Origin: a virus
Strand: one strand, 5' to 3'
Virus record (IMG/VR): IMGVR_UViG_3300008108_000295
Span: 1-49,172 of that record
DNA: 49,172 bases
Below are positions 8,447 through 20,200 of this stretch, piece by piece. The translations under genes were made by a program, and so were the position numbers. Position 1 is the stretch's first letter. Each line of letters begins with the position of its first letter. The notes under the pieces were generated by a model that ran no database searches, was not told the origin of the DNA, and was given only the letters and a program-made list of their open reading frames with translations.

Positions 8447-11400
8447 ATGAGAACAGAAAGAAAATTATTTTCAGGCGTAATGAATTTGGATGACCCAAAT
8501 GAAGTTATTGCTTCTACGCATCATAGAGAGGCTAGGAATGTACTTTTTAAAGGCAATCCGGGTGAAATGCGAATAGAGTCGCTTCCGGGTAATACATCCG
8601 TAAATAATCCAAATCTTCAGACAGGTAACAATGTTTGTATAGGTTCTTTTTATGATGAGTTAAAACAGCGTGTTTTTTACTTTGTATACAACTCTCTTGG
8701 GTGGGATACAATATTTAGTTATAGTACCATAACCAAGACAGTTACTACAGTACTAATGTCAAAAGAGGATTCTATAGAATCTTTATTTGATTTTGACCCA
8801 GATTATCCGATTGCATCCGTAAATATCCTTTATAGGTCTGAGGCTGATGGAGATATTTTACATTGGACTGATAGAAAGAATGCTCCGATGAAATTAAATA
8901 TCAAGGAAACAGAAGCCGTAAACAAAACATATAACGGAAACTGGAAAAAGAAATACTTGACCGTTGCTAGGCCTATGCCACTTATCTCTCCTATTTGTAA
9001 ATACGAGAACGATGCAACTACAACTATAAATAACCTAAGAAGTAAGTTGTACCAATTTAAGTACAGATGGGTATACAGGGATAATACAAAGTCTACATGG
9101 AGTCCATGGAGCAGGTTATTTGCACCTACAGATGTTGATACATTAGCTACTGAAATTGACCCTACTAAAAACAACAGAATATCAATAGATTATAATACTG
9201 GTGCTGAAGATGTTGTTAGGGTTGAGATTGCTTCTAGGCAAAGTATAGATACTGTTTTTTCTGATGCATTTTTAATTGAAACTATTGATAAGGCTTCGTC
9301 ATCAATATCAAATGACACAACAGCTACTTATAAGTTTTATAATACAGAAGCATATCCATATGTAGACATTGCTGAATCAAATCAATTATTTGACTATGTT
9401 CCTTTAAAAGCAAATACTCAAGAACTTTTAAACGGTAACGTTCTTATATATGGTGGTATCACAGAAGGTAGAACTCCGGGCGTAAGCATTGCTGCATCCC
9501 AAGCACTTAGTTTGGTTCAGAATACGAATACATCTTCATTATTTACAATGTCTTCGTACGACAGATACACGTATACGTATCACCCAACATATAATGTAAC
9601 TGGAGGTGCACATTATATAATATTCAATGGAACTCCAGTAGCTGGAGAGGTGTATACATTCTCAATGTCTTTAAGAAAAGATAGCGAATCTGGTATTCAA
9701 ACAGCTACAATATCTATAAGTATAACAGTGGGTGCTGGTGAAGGTTCTCAAGCTGCTATAGAAGATAAACTAAAGCAAACTTTAAAAGATAATACTACAA
9801 TACAGCAATATGTTTTAAATGCCAATATAGAAAAACTTAATCTGGTGGAACCCGGAGAATTTAGCGGAAAGCGTGGCGTCAAAATACCCGGAAACGATTT
9901 CTATTCTTCATGGGTAGTAGATTCATTTAATTTTCAATATACATATGCAGGAGGTTCTCCGCTACCTGCAGACCCAACTGGAGTAAATACAGCGTGCTAT
10001 AAGCACAAGTCTAGATACTCTTTTGGTATATGTTACTTTGATGAGAACGGAGTTACAAATGGAGTGATGACTTCAGATGCGCTAAAAGTCATTACGCCAG
10101 AGATTGATTCTGTAAATTTGTCTGGTGTTTCATTAACGATACCTCTTATACAATTTACTGTTACAAGTTTAGCTCCTACATGGGCTAAGTACTTTTCTTT
10201 TGTAAGAACGGCAAATCTTACTACATCTGAATTTAAAACAATTATCACAACAACTACTGCTTTAGATACGGTATATAATTACGCATATTTAGATATAACT
10301 GCATATCAAACAAATAAAAACGGATACCCTGCATATTCCTTTCAAAAGGGAGATAGAGTGCGTATAGTTGGACGTAAGAATCAGGCAGACCTTCTTACAG
10401 ATTCTGTATCTAACGATTATCCTGTGCTTGCATTATTGACAAGTAAAGAAATAAAGGATACGACTGGAATGACAACTCCAGCTACTGTTCCAGATGATAA
10501 AATATGGATTAGGATTCCATATGATTCAGCAACAATGTCATCATTCAACTTTGGTAATGCATCATACTATAACTACTATTTAGAGGTTTATACTCCAGCA
10601 ATAAATGCATCTGAAGAAAATCAGTTATACTATGAGTTTGGAGAGACGTATAATGTACTTCCCGGCAGATATCATGAGGGTATGACTCAAGACCAAACAG
10701 CGTCTGTTGGAGCTGTATTCAAGTTTGTTAGGGGTGATATATACACAAGAGTTAGAGATGATGTATACATTTTAGACAAATCAATGTCTGATAAATACGC
10801 ATCAAAAGTCGATGGAAACGGTAGACCATTTGTTCAGGATGACTATGCGAAGGAAACATACTTCCCAACCTTAGTAAGATACTCGCTTGAATATCAAGCT
10901 GGTACGTCTATCAATCAGACAAATAGGTTCTACGCTGCCAACTTTGATGAATACGATAGGGAACGTGGTGACATCCAACGGCTAAAAACAAGAGGCCGTC
11001 AGCTTAGGGTATTCCAGAACCGTGCATGTGGCGTAGTTCCAGTATTGCAATCTGTAGTACAGACAGCAGACGGAAGTGGCGTACTTTCTCAGAGTACAGA
11101 GATTATCAATAAGATTCAGTACTATCTCGGAGACTATGGGGTGGGAAATCAATACTGCTCAATAGCGTCTTCTGCTCAGGCCGACTACTTCTCAGACCCA
11201 ATTAGGGGCTGTCAGGTAAGACTCAGCGGAGATGGTATAACTCCTATATCAGAGCTATACAAGGCGCACTTCTACCTGAATCCGTTGATTACCAAATACA
11301 ATAAAGTTAGGACGAATATTACTACTCGTGGTAAGGCTAAGATTATGGCCATCTACGACCAGTTTAATGAGGAGTTTGTAACCGTTATGCAGGAGAGTAC

Positions 11401-11935
11401 TGGTTCGCTACCAGACAAAACAGAGGCCTATACATTTGGCTTTAATGAGTTCAGGAACTCTTATACTTCATTCTATGACTATAGCCCAGAATGGATTACA
11501 ACGGCTGAAAACATAGTAATTTCTTGGAAGAATGGTGTTTTGTACACACATGATAATACTACGAATTATGCCAACTTTTATGGTGTACAATATAAGCCCT
11601 CTGTGACACTCATATTTAATGAGTTTCAGCAAATCAAGAAGAGGTATAATACCATTACAATGTTGGCAAATAAGGTATGGGCTCCAGATACAAATGGAGA
11701 CATTACCACAAACCTTACTCAGTCATCTAGCCTTCAGTCTGGAGACTTCTTATTCAAAGACGACAAGATTCATGCAGCCTTTAAAAGAGATGCGAATAGC
11801 ACAGGTGGACTGTACAATGGTAACGTGTTAAAGGGTAACTGGGCGAAGATAAAATTGAAGCCCGTTAATGGCAATGAATTCGTAAATTTGTATTATATAG
11901 AACTTTCGATATTACAACCTTTTTATAATAGATAA
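8447..11935 (+). CDS. Large tail (muzzle/stabilisation-like) protein
   Basis: This 1162-residue, mostly beta-stranded protein starts one base after the ring-like gene. Its opening, with RKLFSGVMNLDDPNEVI followed by HHREARNVLF, matches the usual start of the large 'stabilisation' or muzzle proteins of crAss-like phages, which form the tube end that grips the ejected proteins. A Thr/Asn/Ser-rich middle with many YTY and TYDI repeats is followed by a more conserved region around 800-1000 containing repeated Arg-rich turns. There are no membrane segments. Its size and place after the ring proteins support the muzzle role; sequence alone does not prove it. Confidence 0.7.
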   Translation: MRTERKLFSGVMNLDDPNEVIASTHHREARNVLFKGNPGEMRIESLPGNTSVNNPNLQTGNNVCIGSFYDELKQRVFYFVYNSLGWDTIFSYSTITKTVTTVLMSKEDSIESLFDFDPDYPIASVNILYRSEADGDILHWTDRKNAPMKLNIKETEAVNKTYNGNWKKKYLTVARPMPLISPICKYENDATTTINNLRSKLYQFKYRWVYRDNTKSTWSPWSRLFAPTDVDTLATEIDPTKNNRISIDYNTGAEDVVRVEIASRQSIDTVFSDAFLIETIDKASSSISNDTTATYKFYNTEAYPYVDIAESNQLFDYVPLKANTQELLNGNVLIYGGITEGRTPGVSIAASQALSLVQNTNTSSLFTMSSYDRYTYTYHPTYNVTGGAHYIIFNGTPVAGEVYTFSMSLRKDSESGIQTATISISITVGAGEGSQAAIEDKLKQTLKDNTTIQQYVLNANIEKLNLVEPGEFSGKRGVKIPGNDFYSSWVVDSFNFQYTYAGGSPLPADPTGVNTACYKHKSRYSFGICYFDENGVTNGVMTSDALKVITPEIDSVNLSGVSLTIPLIQFTVTSLAPTWAKYFSFVRTANLTTSEFKTIITTTTALDTVYNYAYLDITAYQTNKNGYPAYSFQKGDRVRIVGRKNQADLLTDSVSNDYPVLALLTSKEIKDTTGMTTPATVPDDKIWIRIPYDSATMSSFNFGNASYYNYYLEVYTPAINASEENQLYYEFGETYNVLPGRYHEGMTQDQTASVGAVFKFVRGDIYTRVRDDVYILDKSMSDKYASKVDGNGRPFVQDDYAKETYFPTLVRYSLEYQAGTSINQTNRFYAANFDEYDRERGDIQRLKTRGRQLRVFQNRACGVVPVLQSVVQTADGSGVLSQSTEIINKIQYYLGDYGVGNQYCSIASSAQADYFSDPIRGCQVRLSGDGITPISELYKAHFYLNPLITKYNKVRTNITTRGKAKIMAIYDQFNEEFVTVMQESTGSLPDKTEAYTFGFNEFRNSYTSFYDYSPEWITTAENIVISWKNGVLYTHDNTTNYANFYGVQYKPSVTLIFNEFQQIKKRYNTITMLANKVWAPDTNGDITTNLTQSSSLQSGDFLFKDDKIHAAFKRDANSTGGLYNGNVLKGNWAKIKLKPVNGNEFVNLYYIELSILQPFYNR

Positions 11936-11937
11936 CT

Positions 11938-12798
11938 ATGGCAGCACAAGCATTAATGGCCGGATTAAATATAGCAACGTCAGCGTTGCCATTATTCTTT
12001 GGAGAAAACAATATTCTTAGCGGAAAAGCAAGAGAGGCTTCAAGAGAACAAGAAGCTGCTTTTAGGCGTTCTCAGGGGATGCAATTGCCAACCGAATATA
12101 CACAAGCACTTCAGAATAGATTGGCTCAAGCAAACGTAGGCATTCCTTCAGCTGCTCTTGGATTATACCAGCAGCAAGCCGGAAGGGCACAAGCTGGTCA
12201 ATTGGCTGGACTTCGTGACAGACGTTCTGCGCTAGCAGGAATAGGTGGTATTGCTCAAGCAGGTCAAGACGCAGCTTTGCAGTTAGCTTATATGCAGTCT
12301 CAAGCATTACTTTCTGGTCAAGAAAGAGCAAACCAAGCATTGATGCAAATGGGTGGACTTAAGTATCAAGAAGAACTTAGAAAGCAAGAAGAAGCTCAAC
12401 AATACTGGGGTGGTAGAAAAGCGGAAGCAAATGCTGCAGTAAGTAGCGCACTTGCTGGAGTAGGCCAAGCTATGGGTAGTGCATTGTCAACTGGAGCATT
12501 TCAGGGTCAACCTAAATTGCCGACAACTCCTACACCTCAAGCAGTTATGCCCGGATTGAGTAGACCTATGAACCTACCATCTGTTCCAAATATGCAGAGA
12601 CCCGGATTAAGTGCAATGAATTACTTAAGCGGAAATACAACTACACCATTGGCTACTTACAGTTTTAGCGGATTATCAAATCTACCTCGTATTAATACCG
12701 TATATCCATATAGCAATACATTTGGTATGATAAATAGAGGTACTAAAATTGGTCAATATAGTACAACTGGATTATTGGGACTAAAAGGACCAAATTAA
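11938..12798 (+). CDS. Ala/Gln-rich internal virion (cargo) protein
   Basis: A 286-residue protein with a hydrophobic start (LMAGLNIATSALPLFF), then long Ala/Gln/Leu-rich amphipathic helices to about residue 200, then a Pro/Ser/Asn-rich tail. Podoviruses store such helical proteins in the head and eject them to build a channel across the periplasm. It lies between the tail protein and two further candidates for ejected cargo. No enzymatic motif is seen. The internal-protein role is inferred from composition and neighbours. Confidence 0.6.
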   Translation: MAAQALMAGLNIATSALPLFFGENNILSGKAREASREQEAAFRRSQGMQLPTEYTQALQNRLAQANVGIPSAALGLYQQQAGRAQAGQLAGLRDRRSALAGIGGIAQAGQDAALQLAYMQSQALLSGQERANQALMQMGGLKYQEELRKQEEAQQYWGGRKAEANAAVSSALAGVGQAMGSALSTGAFQGQPKLPTTPTPQAVMPGLSRPMNLPSVPNMQRPGLSAMNYLSGNTTTPLATYSFSGLSNLPRINTVYPYSNTFGMINRGTKIGQYSTTGLLGLKGPN

Positions 12799-12810
12799 AA
12801 TCATAAATAA

Positions 12811-14217
12811 ATGGCAACTTACAGACCATCATTTGTAGACGTTTCAGGACTTACGGCAGGACTTAGCCGTGGAATAGAAATGGCTGCTCAAAGAAAGAGA
12901 CAAGAAGACGCACTTGCTGAACAAAGAGTAGATGATTTCCTAAAAACATACCGTCCAGATAAATTAAGGGATAGTGATATTCCTGAGTTTACAAATGCTT
13001 ATAATAACTATAAGCAAGCAGCATTGCAATACTCTAGAATGAATAGAAGTGGCGCAAAGTCGGAGCAACTTGCTTTGGCAAATAAGGCTATGAATGATGC
13101 ATTATCTGGACTTAATTCAGTTTATGGAACCTCTGTGAAGGCTGCAAATAAAATGGCAGAATACGCAGAAGCTATCAAGATAGGAAGAGCAAAAGGTTTG
13201 TCTATACCACAAGAAATGTTGGCGATATCTGGCACCCTTTCTTCACAACCTGTATCAAAACTAAATGTCGATAACATACCTTCTGCATTTGCATTCAAGT
13301 TGCTATCAGAAGATGTTAATTATCAGATGCTGTATAAAGACATGGATTCTTTGGGAGCAAAAGCAACCCAGCAAGTTCAGTTCTTAGAAGGCACTCAGCC
13401 TGCATATACTTTTATGGGTCAGCCAATAAAGACGAGAGAAAAGATTACTACAGAAAGCAGAAACCCTGCAACCATTGCAAAAGCGCTGCCTGCATTGCTT
13501 GCAGACCCAACGCATAACGGATTGAAAATTCAGATGGATAATCAATTCCAGCAGTTTACAAATGCAGATGACGCTACTAAGCAACAAGTAGTAGAAGGAT
13601 TGAAGCCGTACTTTGGTAACATATCTGCAAATCAAGTTACTCCAGAAATGCTTATTGCTACTAGACTTGGTCAATCTGGAATAATCAAAAGAGAAGACGA
13701 CCCGAACTATTCAAGGATTCAGATAGATGAAATCAAGACACGTATTGGGATGTCTGAGAGTGCAAAGAATAGGTCTCAGGCATGGGCATTAAAAAACATG
13801 GGTATGCAAGCTGGTGAATACCATCCATCAGTTCTTATCAAATCAATAGTTGAGAACGTTGGACCTAATGTTGTTAGTCAGAAGGGTAATGTGCAAGAGT
13901 TAGCTCCAGTAGACGTATCTGAAGGATTTAAAGGGTTCTTGATGAGGTCTGAAGAAGGTCAAAACGTTCCTGTAGAAGAAGTACAGTATGTTGCAGGAGC
14001 TGGTAATGTTCAGCCGTATTTTAAAGTAAGGATTTCTGGAGAAGAGGAATTTAAGAGATATCAGCCGCAACCGTTTAATAGTTTGCTAGTATCCTCAACT
14101 CCTGATATAAACTATAAAATAGGGTCTGTTCCGCTTCAGGGTATAAAGTATAAGAGTGGAACAAAGACTGTATCAAAAACTGGTAAAAGAAAAGATTCTC
14201 TAGGGATTCTTGACTAA
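12811..14217 (+). CDS. Internal virion protein, unknown function
   Basis: A 468-residue protein 12 bases downstream of the previous cargo-like gene. Residues 1-130 are largely helical and charged (GIEMAAQRKRQEDALAEQRV), as in internal core proteins. The rest is mixed alpha/beta and ends in a basic Lys/Thr-rich tail. No signal peptide, membrane segment or catalytic signature is visible. Order and composition suggest that it is packed in the virion and ejected together with the 2267-residue protein. Confidence 0.55.
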   Translation: MATYRPSFVDVSGLTAGLSRGIEMAAQRKRQEDALAEQRVDDFLKTYRPDKLRDSDIPEFTNAYNNYKQAALQYSRMNRSGAKSEQLALANKAMNDALSGLNSVYGTSVKAANKMAEYAEAIKIGRAKGLSIPQEMLAISGTLSSQPVSKLNVDNIPSAFAFKLLSEDVNYQMLYKDMDSLGAKATQQVQFLEGTQPAYTFMGQPIKTREKITTESRNPATIAKALPALLADPTHNGLKIQMDNQFQQFTNADDATKQQVVEGLKPYFGNISANQVTPEMLIATRLGQSGIIKREDDPNYSRIQIDEIKTRIGMSESAKNRSQAWALKNMGMQAGEYHPSVLIKSIVENVGPNVVSQKGNVQELAPVDVSEGFKGFLMRSEEGQNVPVEEVQYVAGAGNVQPYFKVRISGEEEFKRYQPQPFNSLLVSSTPDINYKIGSVPLQGIKYKSGTKTVSKTGKRKDSLGILD

Positions 14218-14237
14218 GAACTTGCTGGTTAAATTGT

Positions 14238-14245
14238 TAAATTTG
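14238..14245 (+). promoter_or_regulatory. TAnnTTTG promoter before the giant gene
   Basis: TAAATTTG ends 15 bases before the ATG at 14261, in a 43-base gap between genes. Confidence 0.5.
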
Positions 14246-14260
14246 TCATAAATATTTGAG

Positions 14261-17200
14261 ATGCCAGATAAAGTTAGTCCTGAACAGTTTTCTGCAAAAA
14301 TCAAAGCAAAATATCCTGAGTATGGGGATATGAATGACTTAGAACTGGCTAGGAAAATTGTAGACAAATATCCAGAATATAAGGATGTTGTAGACTTCGG
14401 TACGGCAGCTACGGTTCAGCCTGTTCAACCTATGGCTCAACCACAACCTTCAAAATATCAGAAAGCAGTACAAGACGATAGAAGTGAATTAGGTAAAACA
14501 TTGTCTGCTTGGTGGAACGGCATAGTAACTGGTACAGTTGGAGAAACAGTTAGAAGTATATTTGATTTAGCTGCAACATATCCAACGGTTCCAACATCTT
14601 TTGGCGCACCCCCAAGCGAAGAGCAAGTTAGAGCTGTTCAAAAATTTAAAGAGGCTCCTCTTAAAGAAAGATTGGAAATATCTCAAAAAGCCGTTGCTCC
14701 CATAGAAAGAGGAATTAAAAAACTGCGTTCTACATACACAACAGAAGAAGAGGATAAGGCAATGGCAGGCCAATTCAACCTGTTTGATGGTATTGGTCTA
14801 AATGACCTTCAGGGTCTTGCTGCAATGTCTGGAAGGATGGCAGCTGACATGGGTATAGGTGCACTGACTGGTGGAACTACGTTTGTATTGCAGGGAAGAC
14901 AAATGGCCGTGGAGGATTACGATGAGGCAGTTAAGAAGGCTGGTATAGAGCCAAATGAAAATGCTAGAAATTTATACGGAATTGCAGGAGGAACTATTAA
15001 CGGACTCCTTGAAAAGTTTGCAATAGATAAAATGTTTGGGGATACACCAGCATTCAGAGCTATACAAAGAAAAGCTATTGCAGAAACTCTTAAGAAGACT
15101 GCAGGGATGACTGGTAAGGCTGCTATTGATGCGATAGAAGCAGGTGCTGTTTCTACTATAAAAAAACTTACATCTGATATCAAATCAAAAGGGGTTAGAG
15201 CAGGATATAGAGCTCTAATAGAGGGAGGTACAGAATCACTTCAGGCAGGTTTAGAAGATGCAGCAAAGTTTGCAGCAAATGCAGTTCAAGGTGATGAGGC
15301 ATTTAATACTGAAGAAATCAAGAAAAACTTTTTATCAAATATTGTAAACTCTGGAGTTGCAGGTGGAATATTTGGTCCGGTATTTGGAGCAGGTGCTGAT
15401 GTAGCATTTGGGAGAAATGTAAATAAGGAGTTGTTGAATGATATAGCAAATGCTAAAACTGAGCAAGATATAGAGAATATTCGCCAAGAATTAAATAAAA
15501 CATTTGATGATAATAATTTCTCTCAAGAAGAGAGGGATATCATCATGCAGAATGCTAATAGATATGCTCAGGTAAAACAAACATTACCAGAGGGTACGCC
15601 TGCATCTGTACAAACTGTTGCTATACCTAAAATCGAACAAAGAGTTAAACTTGATAATGAAATAACGAATAGAAAAACAGCTATGGAGTCTCTTGATGAG
15701 GCGGTTAAGCCTGCTCAAGAACAAGAGATATCATTGCTTGAAGATAAAAGAGCTTCATTGAATGATGAGGTACGTGAGATACTAACTGGTGATAAATTTA
15801 CCTACACAGAAGATAATGGAAAGTATTATAAGCAGCTTGGAGAAAACCCTAAAGAAGAAATATCAAAAAATAGATACGATTTAGAACAAATTAAAACTGA
15901 AGATTATGCCACTACAGAAGGCGAAAAGCCAATCGAAGAAGGAAGTGCAGAAGGCGATATCAGCCAACGTCAGAGAACTCAAAAAGAAGGGGCACAAGGA
16001 GCGTCCACTAAAACAGATTCTCGCTATCGCAATATCAGCAGCGAAAAAGCGGTAGGAATACCAGCCTTGCTTGGCTCAACAGTAGAGTATAGACTTCCGG
16101 GAAGAAAGATTACTGGAACGCTTATACAGGAAGGCCAAACACTTTCTGTTGAGGACGAGAACGGAGATGTTGTAGCTGAGATAGGAAACGTAGATGAGTT
16201 GTCTAATGTGTCTCCTGAAGAAAGAAATCTGACCGTAGTTGAATCTAAAGTCGAAAGCACTGACCAAGGATTTAAAGTTGACGGTAAAGAACTGTTCAAT
16301 GAGAATGAGAATCCGTTTGATGCCGTTAGTGTAGACCAGAATGGGAATGTGATGAATGTGGTACTTACAACGGCTGGCGGTAAAAGACGTAAGTTTAGAG
16401 GTCGTGTGGCTCAAGATTTAGCTCAACAAATTAGCGCTAAAGAGGATTCTAGAATTGCAGAAGAGGATAGGCAATTACAACAAAGAATGGCTTTGCCAAC
16501 ACCTCAAGCTCCTATAGTTGTTACTACAGAACCTGCAATAGCAAAAGTAACGGAAGACAATTTAGACCAAGTTGATACTATAGAAGGAACCCCATTACAG
16601 AAAAAAGTACTCGCAGACGTTAAGCCTGTTGTCAGAGCAATAGCAGCAGCAGTAAGAAATATAACTGGTACTAGGGTTTCTGTAAACATTCACAATCAGG
16701 ATACATTTGGTAAGGCCGTTCAAGAGGCTGGTGGTACAGAACAAGAGGTTGCCGCTCGTGGATTCTATATGGCAAGTGATGGAAGCATACACTTGAACAT
16801 GGATAATATCGATTCTGATACCATGCTTCACGAAGGGTTTCATCCAATTCTCGATATACTTAAGAAGTATAATCCTCAGATTATAAACGAACTATTTGAC
16901 CAATTAAGCGCAATACCAGAAGCTGCTCCAATTATACAATCCGCAAGGGATAATTACGAAGGTGACGTTACTCAGAAAAAGGAAGCAATTACTGATTTTG
17001 TAGCAGGTGTAGCAGACGGAAGAATTGTTCTGAATCCAAGCAACTTTGAAAAGATTAAGGCGTTCATCCTAAACATGTTGAATAGGATTGGCCTTGGCCA
17101 AGGAAGTCCAAGTCTGATGAAGGTTGATAATGAGCAAGACTTGATTAAGCTTGCAAACTTTATAACTGAGAAATTTAAGACTGGAGAAACAATTACGTTT

Positions 17201-20200
17201 GAGGGTCTTGAAACAATAGTTGGAGACGATACTGCAGACCCAGTAACAGTAAGCAACATTGCCGTTGTTGACCCCATTCAGTTTCAGCTAGTTAAAAAGC
17301 AAGATGGTGTATTTAAGCCGTTGAATATTGGATGGACTCCGAAAGGAATAAATATGGTAATACCATCTGAGAGGTCTAGCCTATTTGATGTAGTATCCAA
17401 ATCTGGTGGAGCTGTTGTTGTAATTAATTCAGATGCTACCGGAATTGGAATGAAGAAAGGTGTTTTGCGTCAAGGTGGTATTGGATATACGTTTATAGAA
17501 CAAAACATACAAGATAATATTGGTTTTGCTGCATCTATGGATTCTAAGCAAACGGCTTTTTTTAAAGCTGTTCAAGAAGCATCTAGAATACGAGATGAGA
17601 AATTTCCAGATATGGCAGGTAAACCAGTAGCCGTTTTCGTAATGGTACAAGCACCTGAAGTAATGTTTGGTAACGCATATGGCGCAGACTATTTTATTAA
17701 GTCTTTAGCTTATGCTTTGTCACACAATGAAATAAGCACTGAGAGTGCAAAAGCAGATATCGTAGACTATTTTAATAGTATTAAAGAAACAAATGATACT
17801 GGTAGAAAATATGCTAACTCGATAGATGCGCTTATAAACTTGATACAAACTAGCAATCTAAAATCATCAAAAGATAGAAAGAAGATTTACGATTTGCTAA
17901 TTACAAATAGAGAAAATAACGAAGATAAATCAGCTAAGTTTGGATTTGATGCGAGGCGTGTTTTGTTTGGTCAGTTCTTTAATAAAGTAGGAAGCGCAAA
18001 GAACAAGCCCGGAGGAAGACTTAGAGATATACTTGATAATGATGGTTATAACCATAAAAACTTCTACAATACTTTTGGTGATGAAAACGTTATAAAGTCA
18101 CTTGAAGGTAGAACTGAGGGAATGAAACTAGGTGATGGTGGATTTACGATGACTGGATTTTTCGTAGACCCAACAATGAGTGAGCAGCAATTTGTAGAAA
18201 GGTCTAAATCTGGTAAATTCCAACACAAACAATTTAATGGTAAATTCTATGGAACTAATCCATTCGTACTAAATGGTAAATACTATGTAAATGAAGTGTT
18301 CCCAGAAGCTAGGTTTGTAGATAAGAACGGAAATCCTGTTCCAGTTACTACATCTACTGCTGGTTCTATGTATGCTAGAACAAAGACTGAGCCACAAGCG
18401 ATTGTAGAGAGGGCAAAAGGACTTAGTGGCATACAAGCGCAGAGAGCTCCAAAAACGGTTACTAAAAAGCCAACAGGCACTGAAGCATTCCTGAAAGAAC
18501 AATTTAGGTTTGGACTTCTGGGTAAAGAAGTGATGAAGTTTAAAGAAAAGATGTCTGGTGAACTGTCTGCTGAAATAGCAACTGCAGAGAAGTTAGTTAA
18601 GAAAGCGCAGGAAGTATTGAAGACGTATGGCACAGCTATTAACAGGCAAGATGTATTAAATTTTATGACTGGGCAACCAACATCTACTGAATTACCAACA
18701 GATGTCGCAGATGCTCTTTCTGAGATGAGAGGTCATGTTGATGGTCTTACAGAAAGACTTATTCAACTTGGAGTTATAGAAGACCCAGAGACTGTAGAAT
18801 ACTATAGACAAAATAAAGGCGAGTATTTAGTTCGTTCTTATGAGGCAGTAACTTACAAAGATAACTTATTGCAGAGGCTTGGTAGTAAAGGATTAAATGT
18901 AGACAATGTAGCTAAAAAGCTAAAAAATGTAGATAAGACCGTTGTGGATGCAGCATTAGATTTCTTAGCCAAAAGAGCAATGGCTGGTAATTCTGCACTA
19001 ACAATGGAGCAAGCCATGAAGCAAGCTAGAAAAGAAGCAAACGATATATTGTCTGACGCTGAGACATATGTATTTGGTAAGACTCTAACTGGGAGCACAA
19101 ATGTTAAATCACTTGCACAGAGAAAAGATATATCTCCAGAGATTAGAGCTTTGATGGGAGAATACACAGACCCACTTTATAACTATTATGCATCTATATT
19201 TAAAATAGCAAGTTTGACATCTTCTAGGCAATACCTAAACTCTTTAAAGGAGTTTGGTATGGGTAAATTCCTTTTCACAAAAGAAGGTAGACCTGAAGAT
19301 GCAAATACAATGGTAGCTGCAGAAGGGACTGAAGCGTTATCTCCACTGAATGGATTATATACATTCCAGCCAGTTGCAGAAGCACTTCAAAAAGCAGAGA
19401 AAGAAAAAACAAATATTCTGCTTCAAGCAATGGGTAGAATTAGAAAGTTCAAAACTGTTTATAACCCTGCAACCCATGTTAAAAACATAATCGGAAACAT
19501 GGGATTTGTGATATCAAACGGTCACTGGAATTATCTTCCTGAATCCTATAAGTACATAAGAGCACTGGTAACAGGTAAAGATGACGCAGAGATTAGAAGG
19601 GTAATGGACACCCTTAACCGCTATAGTGTACTAAACAACGCTGTTGGTGTAAATGAATTGAAGTCCTACTTCGATAGGCATGATAATGTTGACGACTTTT
19701 TAGATAATATTTACAGTAACGGTAAAAAGAAATCTGTAGTATCAGCAGTTGCAAATGCAGCTGGTAGTGTTGGCAAGGCAATGGAAAAGGCATATGCGAT
19801 TGAGGATGATGTGTTTAAGATACTTGCATTTGTAAACGAGTCAAACAGATACGCAAAAGCAGTTTACAATAAAAAGTACTCTGAGCTTACTGATTCAGAA
19901 AAGGCAGATATAAATGAAAGGGTTGCTGAAATCGTAAAGAATACATATCCAACATTCAGCCGTGTTCCAAAGTTTGTAAGAGGCCTTAGTAAGGTCGCTT
20001 TCCTTGGAAACTTTTTGTCATTCCCAGCTGAATCTATTAGAGTTCAGTATAACTCTCTAAAACTTGCTCTGGATGAATATAATACCGGAAATCCAAAGCT
20101 AAAAACCATAGGACTTACCAGAATGGCTGGAGCACTTGCATACAACTCACTATTCTCTACGCTGGTTTATTACAGCTATGGTTTAGCAGGAGCTGGCCTT